A stretch of 64,000 bases of DNA from Pseudomonas sp. VD-NE ins (GCF_031882575.1 NZ_CP134772.1:204001-268000); one strand, 5' to 3'; positions 8,357-15,902 are shown, counted from the stretch's first letter. Translations and numbers: made by a program. The notes: generated by a model not told the origin, from the sequence alone.

Positions 8357-9700
8357 ATGTTGCCTATCAAAACGGCTTTGCCGGTGTTGCTGTCCGGCGC
8401 AGTGCTCAGTGCCGGCGCCTTCGCCGCACCGAGTGTTTACCCGACGGGCGTCACTCGTTACGACCCGAACAAGGCGTTCAACCAGTACGTGATTTTCAGC
8501 GGAGCCGACAAACAGACGCACTTGATCGACATGAACGGCAACGAGGTGAAAACCTGGCCACAGGCAGGTTTCCCGTCAGCGATCATCGACCCAAAACTGG
8601 TGGGCGGTGAACGCGGGCATGTGCTGCTGCAACTGAGCGAAAAGGATCCCGGCAAACTCGGTTCGGCCGGCAACGGGCTGGGCAATCAGAGCGTCGGCGA
8701 GTTGGACTGGAATGGCAAAGTCGTCTGGCAGTGGGGCGACAAGGCCCCCGGTGGCGCGGCGCAACAGCATCATGATCAACGCCGTTTGAGCAACGGCAAC
8801 ACCGTGGTGCTGGCGAACAAGGTGCACAAGGTCAAAGGCTTCAAAGTCCCTGAGGTGATCGACGATGCAATCTATGAAGTCAGTCCCGACGGCGCGGTGA
8901 AATGGCAGTGGCTGGCCTCGGAGCATCTCAATGAATTCGGCTTCACCGCCGAGCAGTTGAAGCTGGTGCGTGCCAGTGAAAATCCGGATTACCTGCACAT
9001 CAATAACCTCAGTCTGGTCGGGCCGAACAAGTGGTTCGATGCCGGTGACAAGCGCTTCAATCCGGACAACCTGTTGATTGATTCACGCAACGCCAACTTC
9101 ATCGCGATCATCGATAAAAACAGCGGCAAAGTGGTTTGGCGTCTTGGGCCGAATTTGCCGCTGATCAACCCGAAAACCGCGCAGAAACTGCCGCGTCCGG
9201 TGGATCAGTTTGTCGGTCAGCATGATGCCCACATCATTCCGGCCGGATTGCCTGGCGCGGGCAATTTGCTGGTATTCGATAACCAGGGGTCGGCGGGTTA
9301 TCCGAACGTCACCCTCGGGCTGATTTCCGGTTCGCGCGTATTGGAAATCGATCCGCTGAAAAACGAGATCGTCTGGCAGTACAGCGCGGCGAATTCGAAG
9401 CAGCCGGGGTGGGCGTTCTACAGCTCGTTCATCAGCAGCGCGCGGCGTTTGCCCAATGGCAACACGTTGATCGACGAAGGCATGAACGGACGTTTTTTCC
9501 AGGTGACGGCCAACGGTGAAAACGTCTGGGAGTACGTCAGCCCCTATCTCGGCAAAGCGCCGGGCAGCGACGCGATCAGCAACTGGGTGTATCGGGCGCT
9601 GCCTGTGAGTTATGACTGGGTACCAACGGACACGCCACGCTCCGAGACCGCCGTTAATGCGCCAGTTATCGGTGTGCAGCAAACCAATGCCAGTCGTTAG
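8357..9700 (+). CDS. Arylsulfotransferase (ASST)-family beta-propeller protein, exported
   Basis: A 447-residue protein with a signal peptide (about residues 1-23, cleaved after AFA). Repeated propeller-like blade motifs are visible: RRLSNGNTVV, HDAHIIPAGLPGAGNLLVFDNQG, ARRLPNGNTLIDEG and several W-x-W/WEY strand ends, as in bacterial ASST proteins. These transfer sulfate from one phenol to another through a sulfated histidine without PAPS. Conserved histidines here include QQHHDQ and the HDAH segment; which is catalytic cannot be told by eye. AAGGAG (8344-8349) precedes the start and the gene lies 23 bases after the TonB receptor, so they form one unit. In this setting it may process aryl sulfates in the periplasm before import. 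Confidence 0.85.
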   Translation: MLPIKTALPVLLSGAVLSAGAFAAPSVYPTGVTRYDPNKAFNQYVIFSGADKQTHLIDMNGNEVKTWPQAGFPSAIIDPKLVGGERGHVLLQLSEKDPGKLGSAGNGLGNQSVGELDWNGKVVWQWGDKAPGGAAQQHHDQRRLSNGNTVVLANKVHKVKGFKVPEVIDDAIYEVSPDGAVKWQWLASEHLNEFGFTAEQLKLVRASENPDYLHINNLSLVGPNKWFDAGDKRFNPDNLLIDSRNANFIAIIDKNSGKVVWRLGPNLPLINPKTAQKLPRPVDQFVGQHDAHIIPAGLPGAGNLLVFDNQGSAGYPNVTLGLISGSRVLEIDPLKNEIVWQYSAANSKQPGWAFYSSFISSARRLPNGNTLIDEGMNGRFFQVTANGENVWEYVSPYLGKAPGSDAISNWVYRALPVSYDWVPTDTPRSETAVNAPVIGVQQTNASR

Positions 9701-9889
9701 TTGAATTGGAATTAATGCTCGAACGAACGGCGATAAGTTATGAGCGAGTTGAACAGTGCTTATTGCAATTTAGTTAGTAGCTCGCGTGGACAATAATTGA
9801 ATGTGCAACCATTCTGACTGTCGTGAGTTTCCAGGAGGAAACTTGCTCTCATCGGAAGACACTTATCCAACGATAAAGGAAATCTCGTT
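9701..9889. other. Intergenic leader before the small avidin-like gene
   Basis: This 189-base AT-rich gap contains an AGGAGGAAAC sequence at about 9832-9841 with no start codon in range, and AAAGGAAA just before the start at 9890. No convincing gene or terminator follows the arylsulfotransferase gene, so read-through into 9890 is possible. Confidence 0.4.
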
Positions 9890-10216
9890 ATGTCGAGCAT
9901 TAATGGCAACTATGTAAACGCTAACGCTGGCGCCAAACTGACGATTACCGATGGCAACGATTCCAACGGCACCTTCAGCGGTAAATTCAGTCAGAACGGC
10001 GTGAATTACGACATTGCTTACGGGCACTACCATTTCCAGAACAGCACCGGGCAGCCTACGATCATCACGTTCACGGCTCTGAATGACGGCACTGGTTATC
10101 AGTCCTGGACATTGTTCTCGCCGGATCACAATTATTCAAAAGTTCGTGCGGTTGGTTCGCGCACAAACTTTGATGGTGATGTTGTTGGCGTGGCAGGGGA
10201 GTTCGTCAAGCAATAA
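9890..10216 (+). CDS. Small avidin-like beta-barrel protein (tentative)
   Basis: A 108-residue protein without signal peptide or membrane segment. It alternates short strands rich in G, N, T and Y: NGNYVNANAGAKLTIT, GTFSGKF, YDIAYGHYHF, TIITFTAL, YQSWTLFSP and YSKVRAVGSRT. The order 'G-x-Y-x-N...G..L.IT....G...G.F' followed by a strand with W73 recalls the avidin/streptavidin fold, but only one tryptophan is present, so biotin binding as in streptavidin is doubtful. The ribosome site AAAGGAAA (9876-9883) is good and a strong terminator follows directly, so this is a real, separately ended gene. Function unknown. Confidence 0.65.
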   Translation: MSSINGNYVNANAGAKLTITDGNDSNGTFSGKFSQNGVNYDIAYGHYHFQNSTGQPTIITFTALNDGTGYQSWTLFSPDHNYSKVRAVGSRTNFDGDVVGVAGEFVKQ

Positions 10217-10233
10217 TAGCTGATTAAACAAAA

Positions 10234-10266
10234 AGGCCGGCGCACGAAAGTGCCCGGCCTTTTTTT
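10234..10266 (+). terminator. Rho-independent terminator after the avidin-like gene
   Basis: A GC-rich stem (AGGCCGG, bulge C, GCAC, loop GAAA, GTGC, CCGGCCT) is followed by a run of seven T residues. It starts 18 bases after the stop codon. Confidence 0.92.
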
Positions 10267-10593
10267 GTTTTTGGAAAATAATAATCAACTATCTACTTGG
10301 TATTAGTCGTCCTGCAAAACCGGGTCAGGTGAATTTGATGCGTTGCATGAATACTTTTAATGCCTGAAAAGCATGCATTTTTTCATGCATCGCTGCAGCC
10401 CGCGTAGCACGCGGCTTTGGCGGAATTGATCATTTTTCATATTCCATAAAGGCCTATGCATAACGTCAAAGATTACTTTCGGAGATAAGCGTCAAGCCCA
10501 ATGATTCACCCATCGATCCACCGTGGGGGATTCAACAAACGGTCGATCGGCAGTTTTTGTAGAGAACGCAAAAAGACCGCAGGGAGTGAATCA
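10267..10593. other. Intergenic region upstream of tonB-exbB-exbD
   Basis: About 330 bases without a supported gene. It holds repeated TGCAT words, including TGCATGAA (10343) and TTCATGCA (10382) as inverted arms, and a CATATTCC word at 10439 like those near other sulfur genes. It probably contains the promoter of the TonB operon. An in-frame ATG at 10501 exists but lacks a ribosome site. Confidence 0.5.
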
Positions 10594-11403
10594 ATGGGCA
10601 ATGTCCAGACCGCCGCCAGCGCAGAGGAATTGCTGTGGCGTCAGACGCCGGGTGGCGAGTTGGTCGATCTCGGCCGGCCGCATCGTGTGCCGTTGGGACA
10701 GCTGCGTTTGCAGCGTGCGCCCAAAGGAATTTTGAGTCGGCGCGAAACCCTTCTGCTCGGCGTGCTCGCATTGGTGGTGCATGGCGCGGTGATCTACTGG
10801 ATCAGCCAGAAGCCGACGCCGGTGCTGCCGATCGTGCCGCCGGAAATTCCGCCGATGACTATCGAATTCTCGCGCCCGGCACCACCAGCACCACCGGTTG
10901 TCGAGCCGCCACCACCTGCGCCTGTGGTTGAGCCACCGCCGCCGGTAGAAGACGAACTGGCGGTAAAACCACCGCCGCCAAAACCCGTTCCGAAACCCAA
11001 ACCGGTGGTTAAACAGGCCCCCAAACCAGCGCCGAAAGCCGTCGAGCAACCACCGGCGCCGCCACAACCGGCAGCCCCGGTTGCGGCGCCAGCGCCACCT
11101 GCGCCTCCCGCGCCAGCACCGGTAACCCCGGCCTCAGCGAATGCCGCATACCTGAAAAACCCGGCGCCGGAGTACCCGTCACTGGCTCAGCGTCGCGGTT
11201 GGGAAGGCACGGTGTTGCTGCGCGTGCACGTGTTGGCCAGCGGCAAACCGGGTGAGATCCAGATAGCAAAAAGCAGTGGCCGGCAACAGCTCGACGACGC
11301 GGCGCTGAATGCCGTGAAGCGTTGGAGTTTCGTTCCGGCCAAGCAGGGTGATGTCGCCCAGGACGGCTGGGTCAGCGTGCCCATTGATTTCAAGATTCAT
11401 TAA
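10594..11403 (+). CDS. tonB: TonB family energy-transducing protein
   Basis: The start at 10594 is preceded by AGGGAG (10580-10585), which favours it over the longer frame from 10501. The 269-residue product has a cytoplasmic N-terminus of about 50 residues, one membrane segment (LLLGVLALVVHGAVIYWI), a periplasmic linker of about 110 residues dominated by proline, lysine and alanine (PPPPxPVPKPKPVVK), and a C-terminal TonB domain (NPAPEYPSLAQRRGWEGTVLLRV ending in a WSFVPA.. strand). It couples the proton motive force to outer-membrane receptors. The order tonB-exbB-exbD and position just downstream of a sulfur-linked receptor suggest a dedicated motor. The long N-terminal extension before the membrane segment is usual in Pseudomonas TonB proteins. 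Confidence 0.92.
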   Translation: MGNVQTAASAEELLWRQTPGGELVDLGRPHRVPLGQLRLQRAPKGILSRRETLLLGVLALVVHGAVIYWISQKPTPVLPIVPPEIPPMTIEFSRPAPPAPPVVEPPPPAPVVEPPPPVEDELAVKPPPPKPVPKPKPVVKQAPKPAPKAVEQPPAPPQPAAPVAAPAPPAPPAPAPVTPASANAAYLKNPAPEYPSLAQRRGWEGTVLLRVHVLASGKPGEIQIAKSSGRQQLDDAALNAVKRWSFVPAKQGDVAQDGWVSVPIDFKIH

Positions 11404-11448
11404 ACCGAAACCAAATTCGCGCGAAACGTTTACACGAGGGAATACATC

Positions 11449-12174
11449 ATGACGTTACTGGCATCTCCACTGGAATCCATCGAAAGCGCGGTGATCTGGC
11501 TGCTGGTGGTTTTTTCCGTCGCCACTTGGGGCCTGGCTTTGCTCAAGGCTTGGCAGTTCGGGCGTCTGAAGGCGCAGGATCGGCGCTTTCATAAACGTTT
11601 CTGGGCAGCGTCGAGTCTCGACTCCGCCGCTGAATTGAGCGAGACCCAACCCGGCGCAGCAGCACGAGTAGCACAGGCCGGTTACGCGGCGATTCAAGTA
11701 GGCGAGGCGCCGCAGGCCAATGATTTGAGCCAGGCGATCAACCATCAGGATCGACTGGAGCGCGCACTGCGTCAGCAGATCGTCCGCGAACGCCGTTCGC
11801 TGGAAACCGGTCTGGCGGTCGTCGCAAGTATTGGTAGCACCTCGCCGTTCATTGGCTTGTTCGGCACGGTGTGGGGAATCATGGAAGCGTTGAAGGGAAT
11901 CAGCGCGGCCGGTTCGGCGAGCCTGGAAACGGTGGCCGGCCCGATCGGTGCGGCATTGGTCGCAACGGGCGTGGGGATCGCCGTCGCGGTGCCTGCGGTG
12001 CTGGTTTACAACTACTTTTTGCGCCGGTTGAAGCTGACGGCGGCGGATCTGGATGACTTCGCCCACGACTTCTACAGCCTGGCGCAGAAGAGCTCGTTCC
12101 GTGTGTTGATCCACCCGACGGCGCACAAGGTCGCAACGCCGGGCAACGCGGCAAAAGTGAAGGAGGCGTCCTGA
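11449..12174 (+). CDS. exbB: ExbB/TolQ-family proton channel subunit
   Basis: A 241-residue membrane protein. Three membrane segments are visible: near residues 10-32 (VIWLLVVFSVATWGLALL), 120-145 (GLAVVASIGSTSPFIGLFGTVWGIMEAL) and 160-190 (GPIGAALVATGVGIAVAVPAVLVYNYFL). The segment GLFGTVWGIM and the T in ALVATGVGIAVAVPAV are hallmarks of ExbB/TolQ channels. With ExbD it forms the proton-driven motor for TonB. It lies 45 bases after tonB and one base before exbD, so the three genes form an operon. Confidence 0.95.
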   Translation: MTLLASPLESIESAVIWLLVVFSVATWGLALLKAWQFGRLKAQDRRFHKRFWAASSLDSAAELSETQPGAAARVAQAGYAAIQVGEAPQANDLSQAINHQDRLERALRQQIVRERRSLETGLAVVASIGSTSPFIGLFGTVWGIMEALKGISAAGSASLETVAGPIGAALVATGVGIAVAVPAVLVYNYFLRRLKLTAADLDDFAHDFYSLAQKSSFRVLIHPTAHKVATPGNAAKVKEAS

Positions 12175-12175
12175 T

Positions 12176-12577
12176 ATGGCCTTCTCCACGCAAGACAGTG
12201 ATGAGGTACTCAGCGAGATCAACGTAACGCCGCTGGTGGACGTGATGCTGGTGCTGCTGGTGGTGTTTATCGTCACCGCGCCGCTGCTGACCAACGCGAT
12301 CCCGATCAACCTGCCGAAGACCGAAGCGGTGGCGCCGGTCGAGCAGAAGGATCCTCTGGTGGTGAGCATCGACGGTGCCGGCAAGCTGTTTATCAATAAG
12401 GATGAGATTCAGCCGGACTTGCTGGAATTCAACCTCAAGTCGGCCAAGGCCAAAGACCCGGAAGTGCGTGTGCAATTGCAGGCGGATGATGGGGTGAACT
12501 ACGGCGAAGTGGCACGGGCGATGGCTTCGATTGAACGGGCGGGGATTACCAAGTTGTCGGTGATTACTGCGCGGTAA
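12176..12577 (+). CDS. exbD: ExbD/TolR-family motor subunit
   Basis: A 133-residue protein with the family N-terminus (SEINVTPLVDVMLVLLVVFIVTAPLLT): one membrane helix containing the essential aspartate (VD-V of PLVDVML), followed by a periplasmic domain. It completes the TonB-ExbB-ExbD complex. The ATG begins one base after the exbB stop (TGATATG). A terminator at 12597-12630 closes the operon. Confidence 0.95.
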   Translation: MAFSTQDSDEVLSEINVTPLVDVMLVLLVVFIVTAPLLTNAIPINLPKTEAVAPVEQKDPLVVSIDGAGKLFINKDEIQPDLLEFNLKSAKAKDPEVRVQLQADDGVNYGEVARAMASIERAGITKLSVITAR

Positions 12578-12596
12578 CAGGATTTACGTTTTTCCG

Positions 12597-12630
12597 GGGC
12601 CGTCTCCTTGGCAGGGTGCGGCCCTTTTTT
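12597..12630 (+). terminator. Rho-independent terminator of tonB-exbB-exbD
   Basis: GGGCCG (12597-12602) pairs with CGGCCC (12619-12624), followed by a run of seven T residues. It lies 20 bases after the exbD stop. Confidence 0.82.
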
Positions 12631-12652
12631 TATTTCTGGCATTAAAAGCGAA

Positions 12653-12815
12653 ACCCTCACCCTAGCCCTCTCCCGGAGGGAGAGGGGACTGACCGCTTTG
12701 CTCGCGAGAGTTACGCCGACCTGAGATAACCAGATGAACTCAAGATTTGAACGGCATGAAGATCGGCTCCCTTTCCCACTCGCCCCCCCTGGGGGAGAGG
12801 GCTGGGGTGAGGGGG
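12653..12815. repeat. Dispersed long REP-like repeat, copy 2
   Basis: CCCTCACCCTAGCCCTCTCC at the left and GAGAGGGCTGGGGTGAGGGG at the right are inverted to each other, with an inner ACGCCGACCTGAGATAACC block shared in part with the other copies. It follows the exbD terminator. Confidence 0.85.
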
Positions 12816-12861
12816 AAAGGATTTCCAGCCATGCACACATCTCATATTCAATTCAGGTATT

Positions 12862-12893
12862 AATAAATAGCTTCTTATTCCTTAACGAATATA
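12862..12893 (+). promoter_or_regulatory. AT-rich sulfur-cluster promoter element upstream of the hydrolase/AAA+ unit
   Basis: AATAAATAGCTTCTTATTCC followed by TTAACGAATATA. Its core is nearly the same as the elements before atsK (1799-1822) and the ABC importer (16111-16132). ATTC and GAAT at 12877-12890 form a small dyad. The start codon is 65 bases from the core. Confidence 0.5.
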
Positions 12894-12945
12894 AATCCCC
12901 TCCCTATACTCGTTCAGGAACAGACACGACGCAGGAGAGCTCCCC

Positions 12946-13527
12946 ATGCGCAACGAATCAATCCGCTACCTGATTGTGCCGGGCTGGCAAGGATCGCCAG
13001 AAGATCATTGGCAAAGCCATTGGCAGAACAGCCTGCCGAACAGTGCAAGGGTCGAACAGGCCGATTGGCTGACGCCGCGTCGTGAAGACTGGGTTGCGGC
13101 ACTGGCCGAGGCGATTGCTGCCGACAGTACGCCGGTGATCCTTATCGCCCACAGCCTTGGCTGCGTCACGGTTGCCCACTGGGCGGCCACGGCGCCGTTG
13201 CAATACCTGCGTCAGGTACGCGGCGCCCTGCTGGTTGCGCCGGCCGATGTCGAGCGCCCGGCCTGCGCGCCGGCATTGCGCAATTTTGCGCCGATTCCGA
13301 CCAATCTGCTGCCGTTCCCCAGCCAGGTTGTCAGCTCCGATAACGATGCCGCTGTCAGTGCACCGCGAGCGCTGGAGCTGGCGCGCAACTGGGGTGCCGA
13401 GGCGGGGATTCTCGCCGGTGCCGGACACATCAACGTCAAGTCCGGGCATCAGCGTTGGGAGCAGGGTTTTGCTTATCTCTATCGCCTGCAAAACCGCATG
13501 GAACACCACGCCCGACGTCGCGCCTGA
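12946..13527 (+). CDS. RBBP9/YdeN-family serine hydrolase
   Basis: A 193-residue alpha/beta hydrolase with the family opening YLIVPGWQGSPEDHWQSHW, nucleophile elbow HSLGC (serine near residue 69), a probable catalytic aspartate in SSDNDAAVS and histidine in GAGHINVKSG. These small cytoplasmic hydrolases have poorly defined substrates. AGGAGAG precedes the start. The gene lies 55 bases before a sigma-54-activator-like AAA+ gene and behind an AT-rich element shared with other sulfur genes, so the two are probably one sulfur-regulated unit. A role in hydrolysing a sulfur-containing ester is possible but unproved. Confidence 0.88.
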   Translation: MRNESIRYLIVPGWQGSPEDHWQSHWQNSLPNSARVEQADWLTPRREDWVAALAEAIAADSTPVILIAHSLGCVTVAHWAATAPLQYLRQVRGALLVAPADVERPACAPALRNFAPIPTNLLPFPSQVVSSDNDAAVSAPRALELARNWGAEAGILAGAGHINVKSGHQRWEQGFAYLYRLQNRMEHHARRRA

Positions 13528-13582
13528 TTTTCTATTTCTTTCAACGCCCCCGTCTCCCGGCGGTTTTGGGCGGGAGTCTGCC

Positions 13583-14515
13583 ATGAGTTTCGAAACCTTC
13601 GGTCAGCCGTTGCTGACCTTTCCCGACGCTGAAAAAAGTCCCCTGAGCATTCGCGCCAAAGCGCTGGTGTTCGTCGATCCACGATCGCGTCAGTTGCGCG
13701 AGGAGTTGGAGCTATTAGCCCCGCGGGCGATTTCAGTATTGATTCGCGGTGAGACGGGGACAGGTAAAGAACTGCTCGCCCGGCACATCCATCGCGCCAG
13801 TGATCGCAGCGGCCTATTCGTCTCGGTCAATTGCGGCGCCATCAGCCCCACTTACGCCGATGCCGAACTGTTCGGCTATGCCGCCGGCACTTACAGCGGT
13901 TCGGCCAGCAGCCGCGCAGGCTGGTTCGGTTCGGCCAACGGCGGCACCTTGTATCTGGATGAAATCGGCGACTTGCCGCTGCCAATCCAGATCAAATTGC
14001 TGGCGGCGCTGGAGAACCACGAAGTTACTCGCGTCGGTGCGCCGCAGCCGAGCCCGGTGGATGTGCGCCTGGTGGCGGCGACCAGCATCGATCTGGCGCA
14101 AGCGGTGGACGCCGGCAAATTTCATGAGCGGCTCTATCACTATCTGAGCGAAGGGCAACTGGAATTGCCCGCCTTGCGCGCGCGCATCGGCGACATTCTT
14201 TCGCTGGCCGAGTATTTCCTCGGTATCTATAGCCAACGCCTCGACCTGCCCGTGCCGCTGATCAGCGAAGCAGCGCAACACGTGCTCGAACAACACAGCT
14301 GGCCGGGCAACACCCGCGAGCTGGAAAACGTCATTCACTTTGCCTTGCTGGTGAGCACCGGCGACGAGATTCTGCCGGAGCACCTGAATCTGCCCGAGGT
14401 GTCTGGCCCGCAGCTTCAGATCGAACGGCTAGTGACACAAATCAACATCGGCGGCAGCGTCGCCGAGCGTAAGGCATTGAAAGATCTGCTGATTCGTTTG
14501 AGTGAGGCGGTGTAA
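13583..14515 (+). CDS. Sigma-54-activator-like AAA+ protein without sensory or DNA-binding domain
   Basis: A 310-residue protein, starting at ATG 13583 with GGGAG at 13572-13576. It consists of little more than a bacterial enhancer-binding-protein AAA+ domain: Walker A GETGTGKE (56-63), Walker B GGTLYLDE (120-127) and WPGNTRELENV (240-250). SfnR, the sigma-54 activator of dimethylsulfone use in P. putida DS1, also lacks an N-terminal sensory domain and is the closest known idea. Here the GAFTGA loop that contacts sigma-54 reads GTYSGS (102-107), the usual FRxDLxxRL arginine-finger segment reads FHERLYHYL (180-188), and the last 60 residues show no Fis-type helix-turn-helix. It may be a degenerate or partner-dependent activator. 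Fold certain, role open. Confidence 0.85.
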   Translation: MSFETFGQPLLTFPDAEKSPLSIRAKALVFVDPRSRQLREELELLAPRAISVLIRGETGTGKELLARHIHRASDRSGLFVSVNCGAISPTYADAELFGYAAGTYSGSASSRAGWFGSANGGTLYLDEIGDLPLPIQIKLLAALENHEVTRVGAPQPSPVDVRLVAATSIDLAQAVDAGKFHERLYHYLSEGQLELPALRARIGDILSLAEYFLGIYSQRLDLPVPLISEAAQHVLEQHSWPGNTRELENVIHFALLVSTGDEILPEHLNLPEVSGPQLQIERLVTQINIGGSVAERKALKDLLIRLSEAV

Positions 14516-14569
14516 CCGTTTCGTTCAACATGAACAAAATGGAATATGAAGCTGAATAAACGTTATTGT

Positions 14570-14589
14570 CCGGGAATAAAAAATCCCGG
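14570..14589. promoter_or_regulatory. Inverted repeat CCGGGA-N8-TCCCGG upstream of metQ
   Basis: CCGGGA (14570-14575) and TCCCGG (14584-14589) flank an A-rich loop and are themselves flanked by two direct ATTGTCCG words. No T-run follows, so it is more likely an operator or RNA hairpin than a terminator. It sits 92 bases before the metQ start. Confidence 0.4.
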
Positions 14590-14681
14590 TATTGTCCGAC
14601 CCACGCCAGCGATATCACTTCACTGGCACACGTATTAATGCCGTCGTCGATGACGACCGTGATTTTCGATAAGGACACTGC

Positions 14682-15479
14682 ATGAAAAAGGTTCTGTTGT
14701 TTACCGCATTGGCGGCTGCTCTGACTGCTTCCCTGGCCAATGCTGGCGAAAAACTGGTGGTTGCCGCGACGCCGGTACCGCACGCTGAAATCCTTGAGCT
14801 GATCAAACCGACCCTGGCCAAAGAAGGCGTGGATCTGGAAATCAAAGTGTTCACCGACTACGTGCAGCCGAACGTACAGGTTGGCGAGAAGCGTCTGGAC
14901 GCCAACTACTTCCAGACCCTGCCGTACCTGAACAGCTTCAACCAGGGCAAATACAAGGACGACAAGTCCAAATACCTGGTGACTGTGCAAGGCGTGCACG
15001 TTGAACCGTTCGGTGGTTACTCGAGCAAATACAAAACCCTGGCTGAACTGCCGGACGGCGCAACCATCGCGATCCCGAACGAAGGCAGCAACAGCGGCCG
15101 TGCACTGATCCTGCTGCAGAAGGCTGGCCTGATCGAGCTGAAAGACCCGAAAAACGCTCTGGCAACGCCGAAAGACATCGCCAAGAACCCGCACAACTTC
15201 AAGTTCAAGGAACTGGAATCGGCCCTGCTGCCACGCGTTCTGAAAGAAGTTGATCTGGACATGATCAACACCAACTACGCGCTGGAAGCCAAGCTGAACC
15301 CGCAGAAAGATGCGCTGGTGATTGAAGGCGCTGACTCGCCGTACGTGAACTTCCTGGTGGCCCGTGAGGACAACAAGAACAGCGACGCGATCCAGAAACT
15401 GGCCAAAGCCCTGACCAGCCCGGAAGTCAAAGCGTTCATCGAGAAGAAGTACAACGGCGCAGTGCTGCCGGCGTTCTGA
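14682..15479 (+). CDS. metQ: MetQ/NlpA-family substrate-binding protein (orphan)
   Basis: A 265-residue exported protein with a signal peptide (residues 1-21, cleaved after ANA). It carries the NlpA/MetQ signature regions KLVVAATPVPHAEILE, DANYFQTLPYLNSF, GATIAIPNEGSNSGRAL and the C-terminal ADSPYVNFLVAREDN. The family binds methionine or related sulfur compounds for the MetNI ABC transporter. There is no lipobox cysteine, so it should be free in the periplasm. No ATPase or permease gene adjoins it; it may share MetNI from 29.1-30.9 kb or a set outside the window. AAGGAC lies before the start and a strong terminator follows. Confidence 0.88.
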   Translation: MKKVLLFTALAAALTASLANAGEKLVVAATPVPHAEILELIKPTLAKEGVDLEIKVFTDYVQPNVQVGEKRLDANYFQTLPYLNSFNQGKYKDDKSKYLVTVQGVHVEPFGGYSSKYKTLAELPDGATIAIPNEGSNSGRALILLQKAGLIELKDPKNALATPKDIAKNPHNFKFKELESALLPRVLKEVDLDMINTNYALEAKLNPQKDALVIEGADSPYVNFLVAREDNKNSDAIQKLAKALTSPEVKAFIEKKYNGAVLPAF

Positions 15480-15512
15480 TCTGATGCTTGAGTGAACCCC
15501 TTCAAGGTGTGA

Positions 15513-15551
15513 AAACGCCGATGGCCAGTGATGGGCATCGGCGTTTTTGTG
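15513..15551 (+). terminator. Rho-independent terminator after metQ
   Basis: AAACGCCGAT (15513-15522) pairs with ATCGGCGTTT (15537-15546), continuing into a T-run. It begins 34 bases after the stop codon. Confidence 0.93.
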
Positions 15552-15565
15552 TGTGCGTTGAAAAG

Positions 15566-15902
15566 CCCCTCACCCTAACCCTCCCGAAACGTCGGACCGC
15601 CCAGAGGGAGAGGGGACTGATTGGGGGATGCTGTAGAAGTCGCCGACTTGACACGGCTTTATCGAATCCATAATCGATAAGGTCTTTCAGGTCGATGTAA
15701 TACGCCCGACACCTCGGTCAGTCTCCTCTCCCACCGGGAGAGGACTTGGGAGAGGGGACTGATTGGGGGGATGCTGTAGAGGTACGCCGACGTGAAAGAT
15801 CTCTGCTGAATCCATAATCGACTCGATGATTCAGGTCGACGTAATACGCCAGACACCTCGGTCGGCTCCCTCTCCCCCTGGGAGAGGGCTGGGGTGAGGG
15901 TG
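15566..15902. repeat. Dispersed long REP-like repeat, copy 3 (tandem units)
   Basis: Two units follow one another, each with a CTCTCCC/GGGAGAGG hairpin, an AATCCATAATCGA word and a GTAATACGCC word, bounded by CCCCTCACCCTAACCCTCCC and GAGGGCTGGGGTGAGGGT. One internal join contains CGAAACGTCGGACCGCCCAG, which recurs inverted in the copy near 50980. No gene is present. Confidence 0.85.

Noticed and set aside
9715..9777. A 20-residue leader frame between the arylsulfotransferase and avidin-like genes
   Set aside because: The ribosome site is poor and there is no terminator/anti-terminator pair to suggest attenuation.
13157..13582. 452-residue version of the AAA+ protein starting inside the hydrolase gene
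   Set aside because: The extra part is the wrong frame of the hydrolase gene, with arginine-rich, low-complexity translation; ATG 13583 has a ribosome site.
14624..14639. TGGCAC at 14624 as a sigma-54 promoter for metQ, activated by the neighbouring AAA+ protein
   Set aside because: The -12 half reads TTAAT and lacks the GC dinucleotide required by sigma-54.
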